Part shown: positions 22,244 through 29,896 of the stretch, piece after piece | Layout of the letters: each line of letters begins with the position of its first letter | Numbering within the stretch: position 1 is the stretch's first letter | DNA from: Mycobacterium colombiense | GTDB lineage: Bacteria > Actinomycetota > Actinomycetes > Mycobacteriales > Mycobacteriaceae | Reading direction: 5' to 3' | DNA length: 64,000 bases | Assembly: GCF_003284935.1 (NCBI RefSeq) | Contig: NZ_QMEV01000003.1 | Coordinates: 1-64,000, forward strand | Notes under the pieces: generated by a model | What the model saw: the letters and a program-made list of their open reading frames with translations, nothing else | The model's database searches: none | Told to the model about the DNA's origin: nothing | Position numbers and translations under genes: made by a program

Positions 22244-22680
22244 GAGTGCGCAGCGGGATGCTGTTGGGCGGCTTGGCGAGCCAGCCTGTCGTTGTGGATC
22301 TTGACGAGTTCGCGGAACCCCAGCCGGTGATACTTCGGTATCGGCTGGATGCCCCAGACGTCCTGCGCGGTGGCTTTGCCTTCGGCGCCCTCGGGCGGCC
22401 CGAACGGCGGGTAGGGGTACTTGCACTCCAAAGTGTCGTTGGAGTAACGGATCTTGAGCAGCTCACTGCAGATCTGGGTGAGGCTGAGGGTCGGGTAGCC
22501 GTAGTAGACCGCCATGAACGGCAGCGTGAAGGCACCCTCGATCACCAGGGCCACCAGGCACACCAACACGGCGCGCTTGATCCATTTGTGCATTCGCGCG
22601 TAGTACGGCGTCGTCCCGGGCTCGAGATCGCTGGCGGGGTCCTTGTCATCGGTGGCCGAAGCTGCAGATGGACTGCTCAT
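22240..22680 (-). CDS. Single-span membrane protein of unknown function
   Basis: A 146-residue protein starting at ATG 22680 behind an AAGGAG ribosome site. About 33 soluble N-terminal residues (Ser, Asp and Glu rich) are followed by one hydrophobic helix ([20 protein letters not shown], about 39-58). The C-terminal domain of about 85 residues has a two-Cys segment (QICSELLK ... TLECKYPY) and many Pro and Tyr. There is no CxxCH haem motif, so it is not a NorC-type cytochrome. I do not recognise the family. It sits between membrane protein MemA (stop 14 bases upstream) and the oxidoreductase (4-base overlap), so it is probably a small subunit of the membrane complex encoded by this operon. Confidence 0.65.
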   Translation of the reverse strand: MSSPSAASATDDKDPASDLEPGTTPYYARMHKWIKRAVLVCLVALVIEGAFTLPFMAVYYGYPTLSLTQICSELLKIRYSNDTLECKYPYPPFGPPEGAEGKATAQDVWGIQPIPKYHRLGFRELVKIHNDRLARQAAQQHPAAHS

Positions 22681-22694
22681 GGTCCCACTCCTTA

Positions 22695-23408
22695 TTAGTC
22701 GGAGAAGATTTCGCGGTTGACGGTGTGCAGATAGGGGATGGCGAGGAAGGGGGTTATGTAGAAGATGTCGTAGAGCCACCAGCCGATGACCGGGAAAACG
22801 ACACCGGCGTAGCGCACGTCGGCGAACATGGTCATGTTGAACACGTATGCCGACCAGATCAACACCCCCATCCAGCAGGTGACGACCATCCACTGATGGC
22901 CCCACCGCTTCATCTGTAAAAACCCGATCGCGGCGGCCACCCGCATCGAGAAGACCGTGAGGATCAGGCCGGCCACATAGGCCTTTTCGCCCGGACCCGC
23001 CGCGCCGCCGACCCACAGCTCGTTGTAGTGCCAGAAGTAGCCGGCGTCGAACATGTTGCCCCAGCCGACCATCAGCACCCTGTTGATCAGGGTGTGGTTG
23101 GCGACAAGGTCCAACGCCCAGCCCAGGCTGTTGAGCATTCCGTCGATCAGGGTCAGGTAGCCGATCAGGGTGACGATCATGGGCCGGACCGACAGTCCGG
23201 CGCGCAGGGCCTGGCGTTGCAGCCACACCCCACGCATGAAGATGGGCAAGCCGATCAGGCCCGGCGCCCACATGCCCATCAGGGCGGCGCCGACGATCAT
23301 CCACTTGTCGGCGCGGCGCTGGGCCTGGCGCGATTCGTCGTGGTGGTCCTCGAGGCCGACCGACGCCTCGGTACCGGCTGAATGTCGTTTCAGCAAGGGG
23401 AGATTCAC
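22695..23408 (-). CDS. Multi-pass membrane protein MemA, paralogue of the 26089 gene
   Basis: A 237-residue protein with about five hydrophobic helices: roughly 36-58, 75-98, 143-165, 173-195 and 202-227. Between helices 2 and 3 is a block almost identical in the paralogue at 26089-26835, [18 protein letters not shown], with Asp121, His127 and Glu130. Asp89, Asp100, His105 and His171 are also shared. Such acidic and His residues in a membrane protein next to NorQ/NorD-type chaperones make a metal site plausible, but this is inference. It does not match PmoA/AmoA, PmoC/AmoC or NorB from memory. The GTG start at 23408 overlaps the stop of the 42-residue gene as GTGA and aligns with VNLP at the start of the paralogue, so upstream GTGs at 23417 and 23420 are less likely. 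Confidence 0.7.
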   Translation of the reverse strand: MNLPLLKRHSAGTEASVGLEDHHDESRQAQRRADKWMIVGAALMGMWAPGLIGLPIFMRGVWLQRQALRAGLSVRPMIVTLIGYLTLIDGMLNSLGWALDLVANHTLINRVLMVGWGNMFDAGYFWHYNELWVGGAAGPGEKAYVAGLILTVFSMRVAAAIGFLQMKRWGHQWMVVTCWMGVLIWSAYVFNMTMFADVRYAGVVFPVIGWWLYDIFYITPFLAIPYLHTVNREIFSD

Positions 23409-23533
23409 AGATCCCACCACCCCCGGGCGAACGACATGTAGAGCTGGATGCCGAACATCGCCAGCAGGTAGCCGTAGATGAAGATCTGGAAGACGATGAG
23501 CGCCCTCTTGCGCTTCTCCTCTTGGCGGTCCAT
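23405..23533 (-). CDS. Small single-span membrane protein (42 aa)
   Basis: A 42-residue product starting at ATG 23533 with a strong AAAGGAG ribosome site 7 bases upstream. The N-terminus [10 protein letters not shown] is charged. The centre ([20 protein letters not shown], residues 11-30) is one transmembrane helix, and the tail ends ARGWWDL. Positive charge on the N side predicts N-in orientation. It lies 14 bases after the AAA ATPase gene and overlaps MemA by 4 bases. The tight coupling and ribosome site support real translation despite the small size. Probably an accessory subunit of the MemA/MemB complex, by analogy with small subunits of membrane oxidases; no homologue is recalled. Confidence 0.65.
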   Translation of the reverse strand: MDRQEEKRKRALIVFQIFIYGYLLAMFGIQLYMSFARGWWDL

Positions 23534-23547
23534 GCCGTTGCTCCTTT

Positions 23548-24348
23548 CTACGAACTGCTCGGTGCGTCCGCGGTCCCCAGGCTGGCGATCGCGACTTCGC
23601 GAAGGCCGTCGGTGACCGCGCCGTCGGTGCTCAGCGGCGCGAGTATGCACGCCTCGGCCGCATCCAATTCGGTTGCGCCCGAGGCGATCAGGTGAGCCGC
23701 CGTGACCAGCACCCTGGTCGATGGCGGCTCGAAGTGGAAGGCTTGGTCTGCGGTGCGGATCGCGACCGCGCAGCCGACCAGTCGCGTCGCCGTGGCCAGC
23801 GGAATTCCGGATTCGGCGACGATCGCCTCGGCCTCCCGGTCGGGCGGCAGATACCGCATCGTCAGCGTCGCGAACCGCTGGCGGAACGATGGTTTGAGCT
23901 CCTTGAGCGAGCTGCGGTAGGCCGGGTTGTACGAACAGACCAGCATGAACTCCTCGGGCGCTTTCACCACCTCACCGGCGCGATCCAGGTACAGCGACCG
24001 CCGGTGGTCGGTGAGCGAATGCAGGATCGCCAACGAGTCATGGCGGGCCTCGACGACTTCGTCGAGGTAGCAGATCGCACCGGCTTTGACCGCTCGGGTC
24101 AACGGGCCGTCCGTCCAGACGACGTCGCCGCCGGTCACCATGAAGCGGCCGACGAGATCGGAACTGGTGAGGTCGTCGTGGCAGCTGATGGTGACCACGG
24201 GCCGCTGCAGCAGCGACCCCATGTGCTCGACGAAGCGGGTCTTGCCGCACCCGGTTGGGCCGGTGAGCATCACCGGGATACGCCGGTGGAAGGCCTGCTC
24301 GAACAGCTGAACTTCGTTGCCGTTGGCGAAATATGTTTCGGTGGTCAT
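23548..24348 (-). CDS. AAA+ ATPase of the MoxR / CbbQ-NorQ type
   Basis: A 266-residue AAA+ ATPase starting at ATG 24348 with a GAGGAAGAG ribosome site. Walker A is GPTGCGKT (30-37) and Walker B ends in Asp96-Glu97 (AICYLDE). A sensor-1-like Asn is in CSYNPAY, and an arginine-finger region lies in SFRQRF. The order and wording fit the CbbQ/NirQ/NorQ branch. With a VWA partner these act as chaperones that remodel metalloenzymes: NorQ/NorD inserts non-haem iron in NO reductase, and CbbQ/CbbO activates Rubisco. The VWA partner gene lies directly upstream (22-base gap). There is no norB or Rubisco here, so the client is likely one of the co-operonic membrane proteins; that is inference. Confidence 0.9.
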   Translation of the reverse strand: MTTETYFANGNEVQLFEQAFHRRIPVMLTGPTGCGKTRFVEHMGSLLQRPVVTISCHDDLTSSDLVGRFMVTGGDVVWTDGPLTRAVKAGAICYLDEVVEARHDSLAILHSLTDHRRSLYLDRAGEVVKAPEEFMLVCSYNPAYRSSLKELKPSFRQRFATLTMRYLPPDREAEAIVAESGIPLATATRLVGCAVAIRTADQAFHFEPPSTRVLVTAAHLIASGATELDAAEACILAPLSTDGAVTDGLREVAIASLGTADAPSSS

Positions 24349-24370
24349 CTCTTCCTCAGTCGGTCGGTGT

Positions 24371-25873
24371 TCATGCCGCGACCAGTTCGCGATGGACGTG
24401 GGCCAGTACCCGGGGCAGCTCCTCGATGCGCCGGATCCGTTGCGACCGGCGAGGGCCGAACACCTCGGGAAGGGGATCGACACGGGTCGGTCCCACGCCG
24501 ACGTAGTAGATCGACACCCCGGCCTCGTTGGCCTCCTCGACGGCGTGCGCGGCGTCCGCCCAGGCATACCGGCCCTCGTAGCCCTCGTCGGAGATCAGTC
24601 CGTCGCCGATGACGATCAGCAGGCGGCGCTCGCCGGCCTGTGCCAGCAGCCGGCTCGTCAAATGCCGAAGTGGCGCACCGAGTCTGGTGTATCCGCGGGT
24701 GGCCAATCCCAGCGCGCTCGGTGGCACGAAGCGGCGGTGGTCGAAGTCCTTGAGGCAGCGGACTTCGACCCGATGACGGGTGTTGCCGGTGAACACGAAG
24801 ATGCCGTGGCGTTCGTGGGCCACCGTCATGGCGCGGGAAAGCGCATCGGCGCAGGACAATTCCAGCGCAAACACGCGGCCACCGCGCACCCCCAGCGACG
24901 AGCTGCCGTCGAGCAACAAGGCCGTGGTGACGTCGCGGCTGCTGGGCAGCAGATCGCGGAACACCTTGGGCTCCTTCGCCTCGCCGGTGGCGAGATCGAT
25001 GTAGTGATTGACGTATTGGTCGACGTCGAGATCGGACCCGTCTTCGAGACGGTTGGTCATCGCACGGTGGGTGTGTTCCTCGAACCACCTACGCACGTCG
25101 ACGGCTACCGGCACCGGACGGCGGGCGTGCCGGCCATCGACGTGCTCGACGACCGCGACATGGTCGCGCATGAATCGCTGTGTCCACATGTTCCATTCGG
25201 GATAGGGAATGCCGGGCCGGTGTTCGGGCGTGACGTCGAGGTCGTTGTCCTGGGGCCGGCTGGGCGGCGGCAGGTTGGGGTTGCGGACGCCTCCGTCGCC
25301 GCCGACAGGAACCGAGTACGGCCGCGGTAGTCGCTTTTGCGTTGTGGTCCATGGCATCCTGCCGAAGCTGCGTCGCAACCTGTCGGCCAATCCGTGCGGC
25401 GCGGTGTACGCCAGCGGCAAGGTGCCCAGCAGCGGATGAATCGGTAATGCCTCGCCGCTGGCCGCCAATGCAATTGCCCGGTTGAGCATCTCGGCGCCGT
25501 CCATATCGGCGGCCTCGGGTGGGAGGTCGGCAAGGAGCCGTTGGAACTCGGAGAGCAGGCCCGGCCACCGCGACGCTATCCAGCCCAGCGCCACGCCGGC
25601 CTCGATAAGCGTGAGCGCGGACAGCTCGCGGGCGGTCAGCTCGTTGAGGCGATATGCGGTGACTCTTTCTTTCGACGGCGAACACTGCAGCGCCACGCCG
25701 CAAGTCAGGGTCCGCCGCGTCCAGTCAGGCGGTACGGGGTAGGGGACGTGGACGAACGTGAGGGCCGCGTTCACCCCGAATCCGCGTCGTCCGCCGGTGA
25801 CCAGCCGCGCGCCGTCGCGGCGTTGGTCACTGAGCGCGACCGCCGTGACGGAGCAAGCCCGTTCCAGTGACAT
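24371..25873 (-). CDS. VWA-domain protein of the NorD/CbbO type
   Basis: A 500-residue partner of the AAA ATPase. The N-terminal ~300 residues have no obvious motif. The C-terminal von Willebrand A domain carries the metal-ion-dependent adhesion site DGSSS at 322-326 (Asp322, Ser324, Ser326) and a later IGDG segment. It matches the general plan of NorD/CbbO proteins, which recruit the AAA ring to its client. ATG 25873 is chosen because a GAAGGA ribosome site lies 6 bases upstream; an in-frame ATG at 25900 would add 9 residues. Transcribed just before the ATPase in the same minus-strand operon. No transmembrane segment seen, so it is probably cytoplasmic. Confidence 0.85.
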   Translation of the reverse strand: MSLERACSVTAVALSDQRRDGARLVTGGRRGFGVNAALTFVHVPYPVPPDWTRRTLTCGVALQCSPSKERVTAYRLNELTARELSALTLIEAGVALGWIASRWPGLLSEFQRLLADLPPEAADMDGAEMLNRAIALAASGEALPIHPLLGTLPLAYTAPHGLADRLRRSFGRMPWTTTQKRLPRPYSVPVGGDGGVRNPNLPPPSRPQDNDLDVTPEHRPGIPYPEWNMWTQRFMRDHVAVVEHVDGRHARRPVPVAVDVRRWFEEHTHRAMTNRLEDGSDLDVDQYVNHYIDLATGEAKEPKVFRDLLPSSRDVTTALLLDGSSSLGVRGGRVFALELSCADALSRAMTVAHERHGIFVFTGNTRHRVEVRCLKDFDHRRFVPPSALGLATRGYTRLGAPLRHLTSRLLAQAGERRLLIVIGDGLISDEGYEGRYAWADAAHAVEEANEAGVSIYYVGVGPTRVDPLPEVFGPRRSQRIRRIEELPRVLAHVHRELVAA

Positions 25874-25939
25874 CGCGTGTCCTTCGGAATGGTCAGCCAT
25901 GGGCCGAATCCCGCGCGTCGTGGAGGAGCGGGCCGCGGT

Positions 25940-26044
25940 TCAGAACGTGCCGATGTTGGAGAACAGCCAGTACCAGAACCAGATGATCAGACCGGTGCCG
26001 CCCCAGGCGGCGACATAGCGAAGGATTTCCCATAGATAGCCCAT
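25940..26044 (-). CDS. Tiny membrane protein (34 aa)
   Basis: A 34-residue product that starts at ATG 26044 behind a GAGGAAG ribosome site and ends at TGA 25940-25942. Nearly all of it is one hydrophobic, Trp-rich helix (VAAWGGTGLIIWFWYWLFS, residues 11-29) after a short MGYLWEILRY head. It sits 44 bases after MemB and upstream of the VWA gene. The layout (large membrane protein plus small single-span protein) mirrors MemA and the 42-residue gene, although the two small sequences are not clearly related. Likely a structural subunit of the same membrane assembly. Too short for routine gene callers, so it may be missing from annotations. Confidence 0.6.
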   Translation of the reverse strand: MGYLWEILRYVAAWGGTGLIIWFWYWLFSNIGTF

Positions 26045-26088
26045 GATGTGACTTCCTCGGTGGCGGAGTGGATTTCAGCTCGCGCATG

Positions 26089-26835
26089 TCAATCGGAGAA
26101 GAGTTCGCGGTTGACGGTGTGCAGATAGGGGATGGCCAGGAACGGGGTGATGTAGAAGATGTCGTAGAGCCACCAACCGACAACCGGCAGCACGACGCCG
26201 GCGAAGCGCACGTCGGCGAACATGGTCATGTTGAAGACGTAGGTGATCCAGATGACCACCCCCATCCAGCAGGTGACGATCATCCACTGATGCCCCCACC
26301 GCTTCATCTGCAGGAAACCGATGGCGGCCGCGATGCGCATGGTGAAGACGGTCAGGATGAGTCCGACTTCCAGGGCCTTCTCGCCGGGGCCCGCCGCGCC
26401 GCCGACCCACAGCTCGTTGTAGTGCCAGAAGTAGCCGGCGTCGAACATGTTGCCCCACCCGTTGAGCAACACCCGCGCCAGGATCGTGTGGTTGGCCACC
26501 AGGTCGAGGGCCCATCCGACGGTGTTGATGGCGGCGTCGATGATGACGAGGTAACCCAGCAGTGTGACCAGCATCGGGCGGACGGAGAGGCCATCGCGCT
26601 GGGCCCGTCGCAGCAACCGCACGCCCCAGAGAAACAGCGGCAACCCGAAGACGCCGAGGGCCGCGGTGCCGATCAGCAGACTGCCGGAGATGAGCCATTT
26701 GTCGGCCTGGCGCTGCGCGAGCTGCGAGCGGTCCAGATGTTCGTCGAGGCTCAGACCCGTTGGGGGAGCGCCGCTCGATCCGGCGGTGGTGCCCGCACTG
26801 CCGGCATTGCGCTGATGCAGCCTCGGCAGATTCAC
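26089..26835 (-). CDS. Multi-pass membrane protein MemB, paralogue of MemA
   Basis: A 248-residue protein and the first gene of the minus-strand operon. GTG 26835 follows a GGGGAGGG ribosome site. It shares the whole membrane core with Mem[12 protein letters not shown], the Asp/His/Glu block [35 protein letters not shown] and [19 protein letters not shown]. The N-terminal ~45 residues differ. The high identity of the helices and surrounding polar residues indicates duplication with retained function, perhaps a heterodimer. No known family is recognised, and I do not claim a reaction. The promoter region upstream (26836-27123) is shared with the divergent oxidoreductase gene and holds two copies of the CTGAC-N4-GTCAG palindrome. 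Confidence 0.7.
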   Translation of the reverse strand: MNLPRLHQRNAGSAGTTAGSSGAPPTGLSLDEHLDRSQLAQRQADKWLISGSLLIGTAALGVFGLPLFLWGVRLLRRAQRDGLSVRPMLVTLLGYLVIIDAAINTVGWALDLVANHTILARVLLNGWGNMFDAGYFWHYNELWVGGAAGPGEKALEVGLILTVFTMRIAAAIGFLQMKRWGHQWMIVTCWMGVVIWITYVFNMTMFADVRFAGVVLPVVGWWLYDIFYITPFLAIPYLHTVNRELFSD

Positions 26836-26874
26836 GAACCCTCCCCGCTGATTGGACCGGCCCACTATAACAGG

Positions 26875-26888
26875 CTGACTCTAGTCAG
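26875..26888. promoter_or_regulatory. Palindrome CTGAC-TCTA-GTCAG (putative TetR operator)
   Basis: Perfect 5-base arms around a 4-base spacer, 39 bases upstream of the MemB start. The same palindrome occurs at 27029 and 28857, with a near copy at 28980, all in promoter regions flanking the TetR gene at 28238. Confidence 0.6.
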
Positions 26889-27028
26889 CATAAGTGCGCG
26901 GTGGAGTCTTGTGAGGCATGGGCGGCTAGCCACCTCGTCCAGCCGACCCCCGGTGCTATCTGGGCGAGTATCAGGCGTATCCGGCCGGTCGCGTGGCACC
27001 CGCTGGCTAGCGGCGCAGGGCGGCATTA

Positions 27029-27042
27029 CTGACAAAAGTCAG
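27029..27042. promoter_or_regulatory. Palindrome CTGAC-AAAA-GTCAG (putative TetR operator)
   Basis: Perfect arms, 81 bases upstream of the ATG of the divergent oxidoreductase gene at 27124. A TTGACA hexamer begins at 27053, just downstream, so binding here could control that promoter. Second copy of the element in this divergent intergenic region. Confidence 0.6.
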
Positions 27043-27123
27043 CTGCTAATCGTTGACACGGCATTCGAGCGGCGCCTACGCTCAGCGAGCGCTCAGCCCT
27101 TGTGGCCATGCAGAGGAGTAGCG

Positions 27124-28227
27124 ATGACACCCAAGCCGGCGGCCGAGAAAAAATATCGCGTAATCCAATGGGGCGTGGGCAATGTCGGCACGATAGCGCT
27201 CCGTCATTTCGTCCATAACCCCGCCTATGAACTGGTCGGAGTGCTGTGCAATCGCCCGGAGAAGGTGGGCAAGGACGCCGGCGAACTCTGCGGCAAAGCG
27301 CCGACCGGGGTGCTGGCGACCACCGACAAGGTTGCCATCGAGGCGCTCGACGCCGATTGTGTGTTCTATGCGCCGCTCTGGTCTGACCCCGATGAGGTGT
27401 GCCGCTTACTGCGTGGGGGCAAGAACGTCGTCGCGTCCGGCGGCGCCTGGTGGTATCGAACCGAGCACAGCAAGGCCGACATCGACAAGATCGATGCGGC
27501 CTGCCACGAGGGCGGGACGTCGTTTCATGCGGGTGGTGTCAACCCCGGCTTTGCCGGAGACCTGCTCGTGCTGACGTTGGCCCGAATCGTCAGTCAGATC
27601 GATGCGATTCACATCTACGAGGTGGTGAACTTCGGTCGGGACACGCTGAAGTACCTGTACGAGATGGGAATGGGCAGCGATCCGGCCGGGTTTGAGGACG
27701 GCCCGAACCTGTTGGGACAGGCATGGCCATTGTTCGCACAGTCGATGGCTTTGGTTGTGGAGGGAATGGGTAAGACGGTCGAGAGATATACGACTGAGGT
27801 GGAGCTAGGGCACGCCACGCGCGACATCCCCTTCGAAGGGAAAGAGACCAGCGACATGCCGGGCTTCAAGGGCGTGATCAAGAAGGGCACGGTCGCCCGC
27901 CAGCATCACAAGTGGACGGCTTGGGTGGAAGGCAAGCCTTTGGTGATCTTTCACGAGATCTACACGATGGATTCCTTCGATGCCATTGAACCGCAAGAGG
28001 ATTGGCCTCAGCATTACCACTACCGCATAGTGATCGAGGGCGATTCGTCCACCGAGCTGATCCTGCAGGGGGCGCAGGATCCGAACGGCGGCTACGCGCT
28101 GCCCGGCTACACCTGGACCGCGATGGGCCCCGCGAACGCCATTCCCGCGGTCTGTGACGCCCCGCCGGGATTCATGTCCCACAACGAACTCGGGCTGATG
28201 CCGCTGCGTGGCGTGATACGGCCCTGA
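27124..28227 (+). CDS. NAD(P)-binding oxidoreductase, DAP-dehydrogenase-like (paralogue 2)
   Basis: A 367-residue protein starting at ATG 27124 after an AGAGGAG ribosome site. The Rossmann loop is VIQWGVGNVGTIALRHF near residues 13-29. The HAGGVNPGFAGD loop and the C-terminal LMPLRGVIRP are shared with the family of 2,4-diaminopentanoate-dehydrogenase-like proteins. It is longer than the other two copies in the central region. It diverges from the membrane operon and shares its promoter region, with CTGAC-N4-GTCAG palindromes between them, so co-regulation is likely. Base composition is visibly lower in GC than the flanks, with more TTG and GAA codons, which may mark a more recent arrival. 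Substrate unknown. Confidence 0.8.
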   Translation: MTPKPAAEKKYRVIQWGVGNVGTIALRHFVHNPAYELVGVLCNRPEKVGKDAGELCGKAPTGVLATTDKVAIEALDADCVFYAPLWSDPDEVCRLLRGGKNVVASGGAWWYRTEHSKADIDKIDAACHEGGTSFHAGGVNPGFAGDLLVLTLARIVSQIDAIHIYEVVNFGRDTLKYLYEMGMGSDPAGFEDGPNLLGQAWPLFAQSMALVVEGMGKTVERYTTEVELGHATRDIPFEGKETSDMPGFKGVIKKGTVARQHHKWTAWVEGKPLVIFHEIYTMDSFDAIEPQEDWPQHYHYRIVIEGDSSTELILQGAQDPNGGYALPGYTWTAMGPANAIPAVCDAPPGFMSHNELGLMPLRGVIRP

Positions 28228-28237
28228 CGCCGACGAG

Positions 28238-28837
28238 TCATGGCTTCAGGCTTCGCAACGTCCTCGCGACATAGTCTTCCAGCAGCGCGTGCCCAGTGGG
28301 CCAGTGGTTGGTGGTGATCAACAACGCGTAGAGACCCAGCAAGAAGAACACCGCGCTGTTCATGGGATCGACGTCCGCGTCCGTCTCGCCCCGCTCTTGG
28401 GCCTGCGCGATCTCTTGGGCGACCAAGACGATCAGCGGGTGATCCCTGCCGTCTTCGGTCTGCGGACGGGTTTGGGAGAAGTGCAGCGCGAGAAAGTCAT
28501 TGAAGAGCCGATCACCCAGGCGGCGTTCCAATCCGACGACCAATCGGACCGCCTCGTTCAACGCCGAAGCGAGATCGTGTTTGGACTTCAGGAATTGCGC
28601 GAACTGCTTGGCGATGCGGTCCTCTTCGCGGCGCTCCAGCTCCAGCAGCACGTGCTCCTTGGTGGGGAAGTGGAAGAAGAACGTCCCGTGGGCGACGCCC
28701 GCCGCGGCCACGATGGCGCCCACATCTGCCTCGGCCATTCCGGCGCGGGCGAACTCACCGATTGCGGCTCCCATCAAACGCTCCCGCGTCTGCAGGCGCT
28801 TCGCTTCTCGTGCCGACAGCCGGTCCGTCACAGCCAT
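28238..28837 (-). CDS. TetR-family transcriptional regulator (first)
   Basis: A 199-residue one-component regulator. The N-terminal helix-turn-helix is typical of TetR: DVGAIVAAAGVAHGTFFFHF followed by the KEHVLLELE helix. The remaining ~130 residues form a helical ligand-binding domain with a hydrophobic C-terminal part (AVFFLLGLYALLITTNHW). ATG 28837 follows AGGAAA; GTG 28849 and GTG 28831 are alternative starts. It converges on the oxidoreductase gene at 27124 and diverges from the SDR at 29044. CTGAC-N4-GTCAG palindromes occur in its own promoter region, in the SDR promoter and in the promoter of the membrane operon, so it probably represses all three and is autoregulated. The ligand may be the pathway substrate or its CoA ester. 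Confidence 0.88.
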   Translation of the reverse strand: MAVTDRLSAREAKRLQTRERLMGAAIGEFARAGMAEADVGAIVAAAGVAHGTFFFHFPTKEHVLLELERREEDRIAKQFAQFLKSKHDLASALNEAVRLVVGLERRLGDRLFNDFLALHFSQTRPQTEDGRDHPLIVLVAQEIAQAQERGETDADVDPMNSAVFFLLGLYALLITTNHWPTGHALLEDYVARTLRSLKP

Positions 28838-28856
28838 TGCTTTCCTCACGGTTGAC

Positions 28857-28893
28857 CTGACTCATGTCAGGGTTACGAGGCTGACCTGATCAG
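28857..28893. promoter_or_regulatory. TetR operator region with CTGAC-TCAT-GTCAG and a second partial site
   Basis: A perfect CTGAC-N4-GTCAG palindrome at 28857-28870, 20 bases upstream of the TetR start, followed by a degenerate copy CTGAC-CTG-ATCAG at 28881-28893. The position fits autorepression. Confidence 0.6.
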
Positions 28894-28979
28894 TATGCCG
28901 TGTCCCGGTCAAAAAGGCTTGCACAACTTGTCTTAGTGGGATCTTCGCACTGCGCGGGATCTCGCACACAGCGAACTCG

Positions 28980-28993
28980 TTGACTTTAGTCAG
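28980..28993. promoter_or_regulatory. Palindrome TTGAC-TTTA-GTCAG (putative TetR operator)
   Basis: One mismatch to the CTGAC-N4-GTCAG consensus. It is 51 bases upstream of the SDR ATG at 29044, and a CATAGATTG segment that could act as a -10 region lies just downstream. This links the SDR transcription unit to the same regulator. Confidence 0.55.
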
Positions 28994-29043
28994 TAGGCTC
29001 CATAGATTGAAGCCGCGCCACACCGCACATCGGAGGAGCCGGC

Positions 29044-29832
29044 ATGGCATTGGAGCAGTTCAGGCTGGACGGACAGGTCGCGATCGTCACGGGAGCGGGG
29101 AAGGGTGTGGGGGCGGGCATCGCGCGGGTGCTGGCGGAGGCGGGTGCCACGGTAGTCGGAACCGCGCGGACCGAGGCGGATATCGTTGGGACGATTGAGG
29201 GTATCGAGGACGCCGGTGGCAAGGGGCTGGCGCTCGTCGCGGACGCGATGAGTCGTCCGGATTCGGAGCGGGTGGTGAACACGGCCATGGAGCGCCTCGG
29301 CCGCATCGACATTCTGGTCAACAATGTCGGCGGGTCGACCTACGCGCGATTCCTCGACATCACCGACGAAGACTTCCGGCACACGTTCGATTGGTGTGTG
29401 ACGTCGGCCTTCATCATGAGTCAGCTCGTGGCACCGCACATGCTCAGCGCCGGACACGGTTCCATCATCAACATCTCATCGGGCTCGGCGCGATTCGGCA
29501 TACGGGCGCTGACCGCCTATTGCGTTGCCAAGGGTGGCCTGGAAGCGCTGACCCGCGCCATGGCGCAGGAACTTGCCCCGAAGATTCGCGTCAACGCCAT
29601 CGCCCTGGGGTCCTTCGCCACCGATGGCCTGAAGGGCAGCCTGGATCTGATGCCCGGGTCGCTGGAGAAGATGCAGGAGGCCACCCCGCTGCATCGGCTG
29701 GGCGACGTCGAGGATCTCGGACGGCTTGCGGTGTACCTGTCCACCCGCGACTGTTACGCGACCAACGCGACGTTCCACGTCGACGGCGGCATCGATTCGA
29801 ACAATTCGCCGCTGCCGATACCCGATTACTGA
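29044..29832 (+). CDS. Short-chain dehydrogenase/reductase (first SDR)
   Basis: A 262-residue classical SDR starting at ATG 29044 behind GGAGG. The cofactor loop is TGAGKGVGAGI (residues 15-25), the structural NNVG is present, and the catalytic Ser is in SSGSARFG. The Tyr-Lys pair is in TAYCVAKGG, that is YxxxK with the usual spacing. Length and the C-terminal VDGGIDSNN segment fit alcohol/ketone oxidoreductases of lipid or steroid type. It is the first gene of a plus-strand group with the oxidoreductase at 29897 and the broken SDR at 30981. A TetR-type palindrome in its promoter puts it in the same predicted regulon as the membrane operon. Substrate unknown. Confidence 0.88.
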   Translation: MALEQFRLDGQVAIVTGAGKGVGAGIARVLAEAGATVVGTARTEADIVGTIEGIEDAGGKGLALVADAMSRPDSERVVNTAMERLGRIDILVNNVGGSTYARFLDITDEDFRHTFDWCVTSAFIMSQLVAPHMLSAGHGSIINISSGSARFGIRALTAYCVAKGGLEALTRAMAQELAPKIRVNAIALGSFATDGLKGSLDLMPGSLEKMQEATPLHRLGDVEDLGRLAVYLSTRDCYATNATFHVDGGIDSNNSPLPIPDY

Positions 29833-29896
29833 CCTGCGCGGTGATCGAACGCGTCATGATGGGTCATCACCCACCGCCGGAAGGACGAGGGTAACG

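Noticed and set aside
22695..23408. MemA as a PmoC/AmoC or PmoA/AmoA monooxygenase subunit
   Set aside because: The Asp...His...Glu block is suggestive, but remembered Pmo/Amo motifs and helix order do not match; left as unknown.
23548..25873. Nitric oxide reductase (nor) gene cluster
   Set aside because: NorQ- and NorD-like genes are present, but no NorB-type haem-copper subunit or CxxCH NorC was found in the operon.
26836..27123. A gene reading forward from 26068 into the 27124 oxidoreductase
   Set aside because: The frame stays open across the MemB antisense strand, but the ribosome site, family N-terminus and operators all place the start at 27124.
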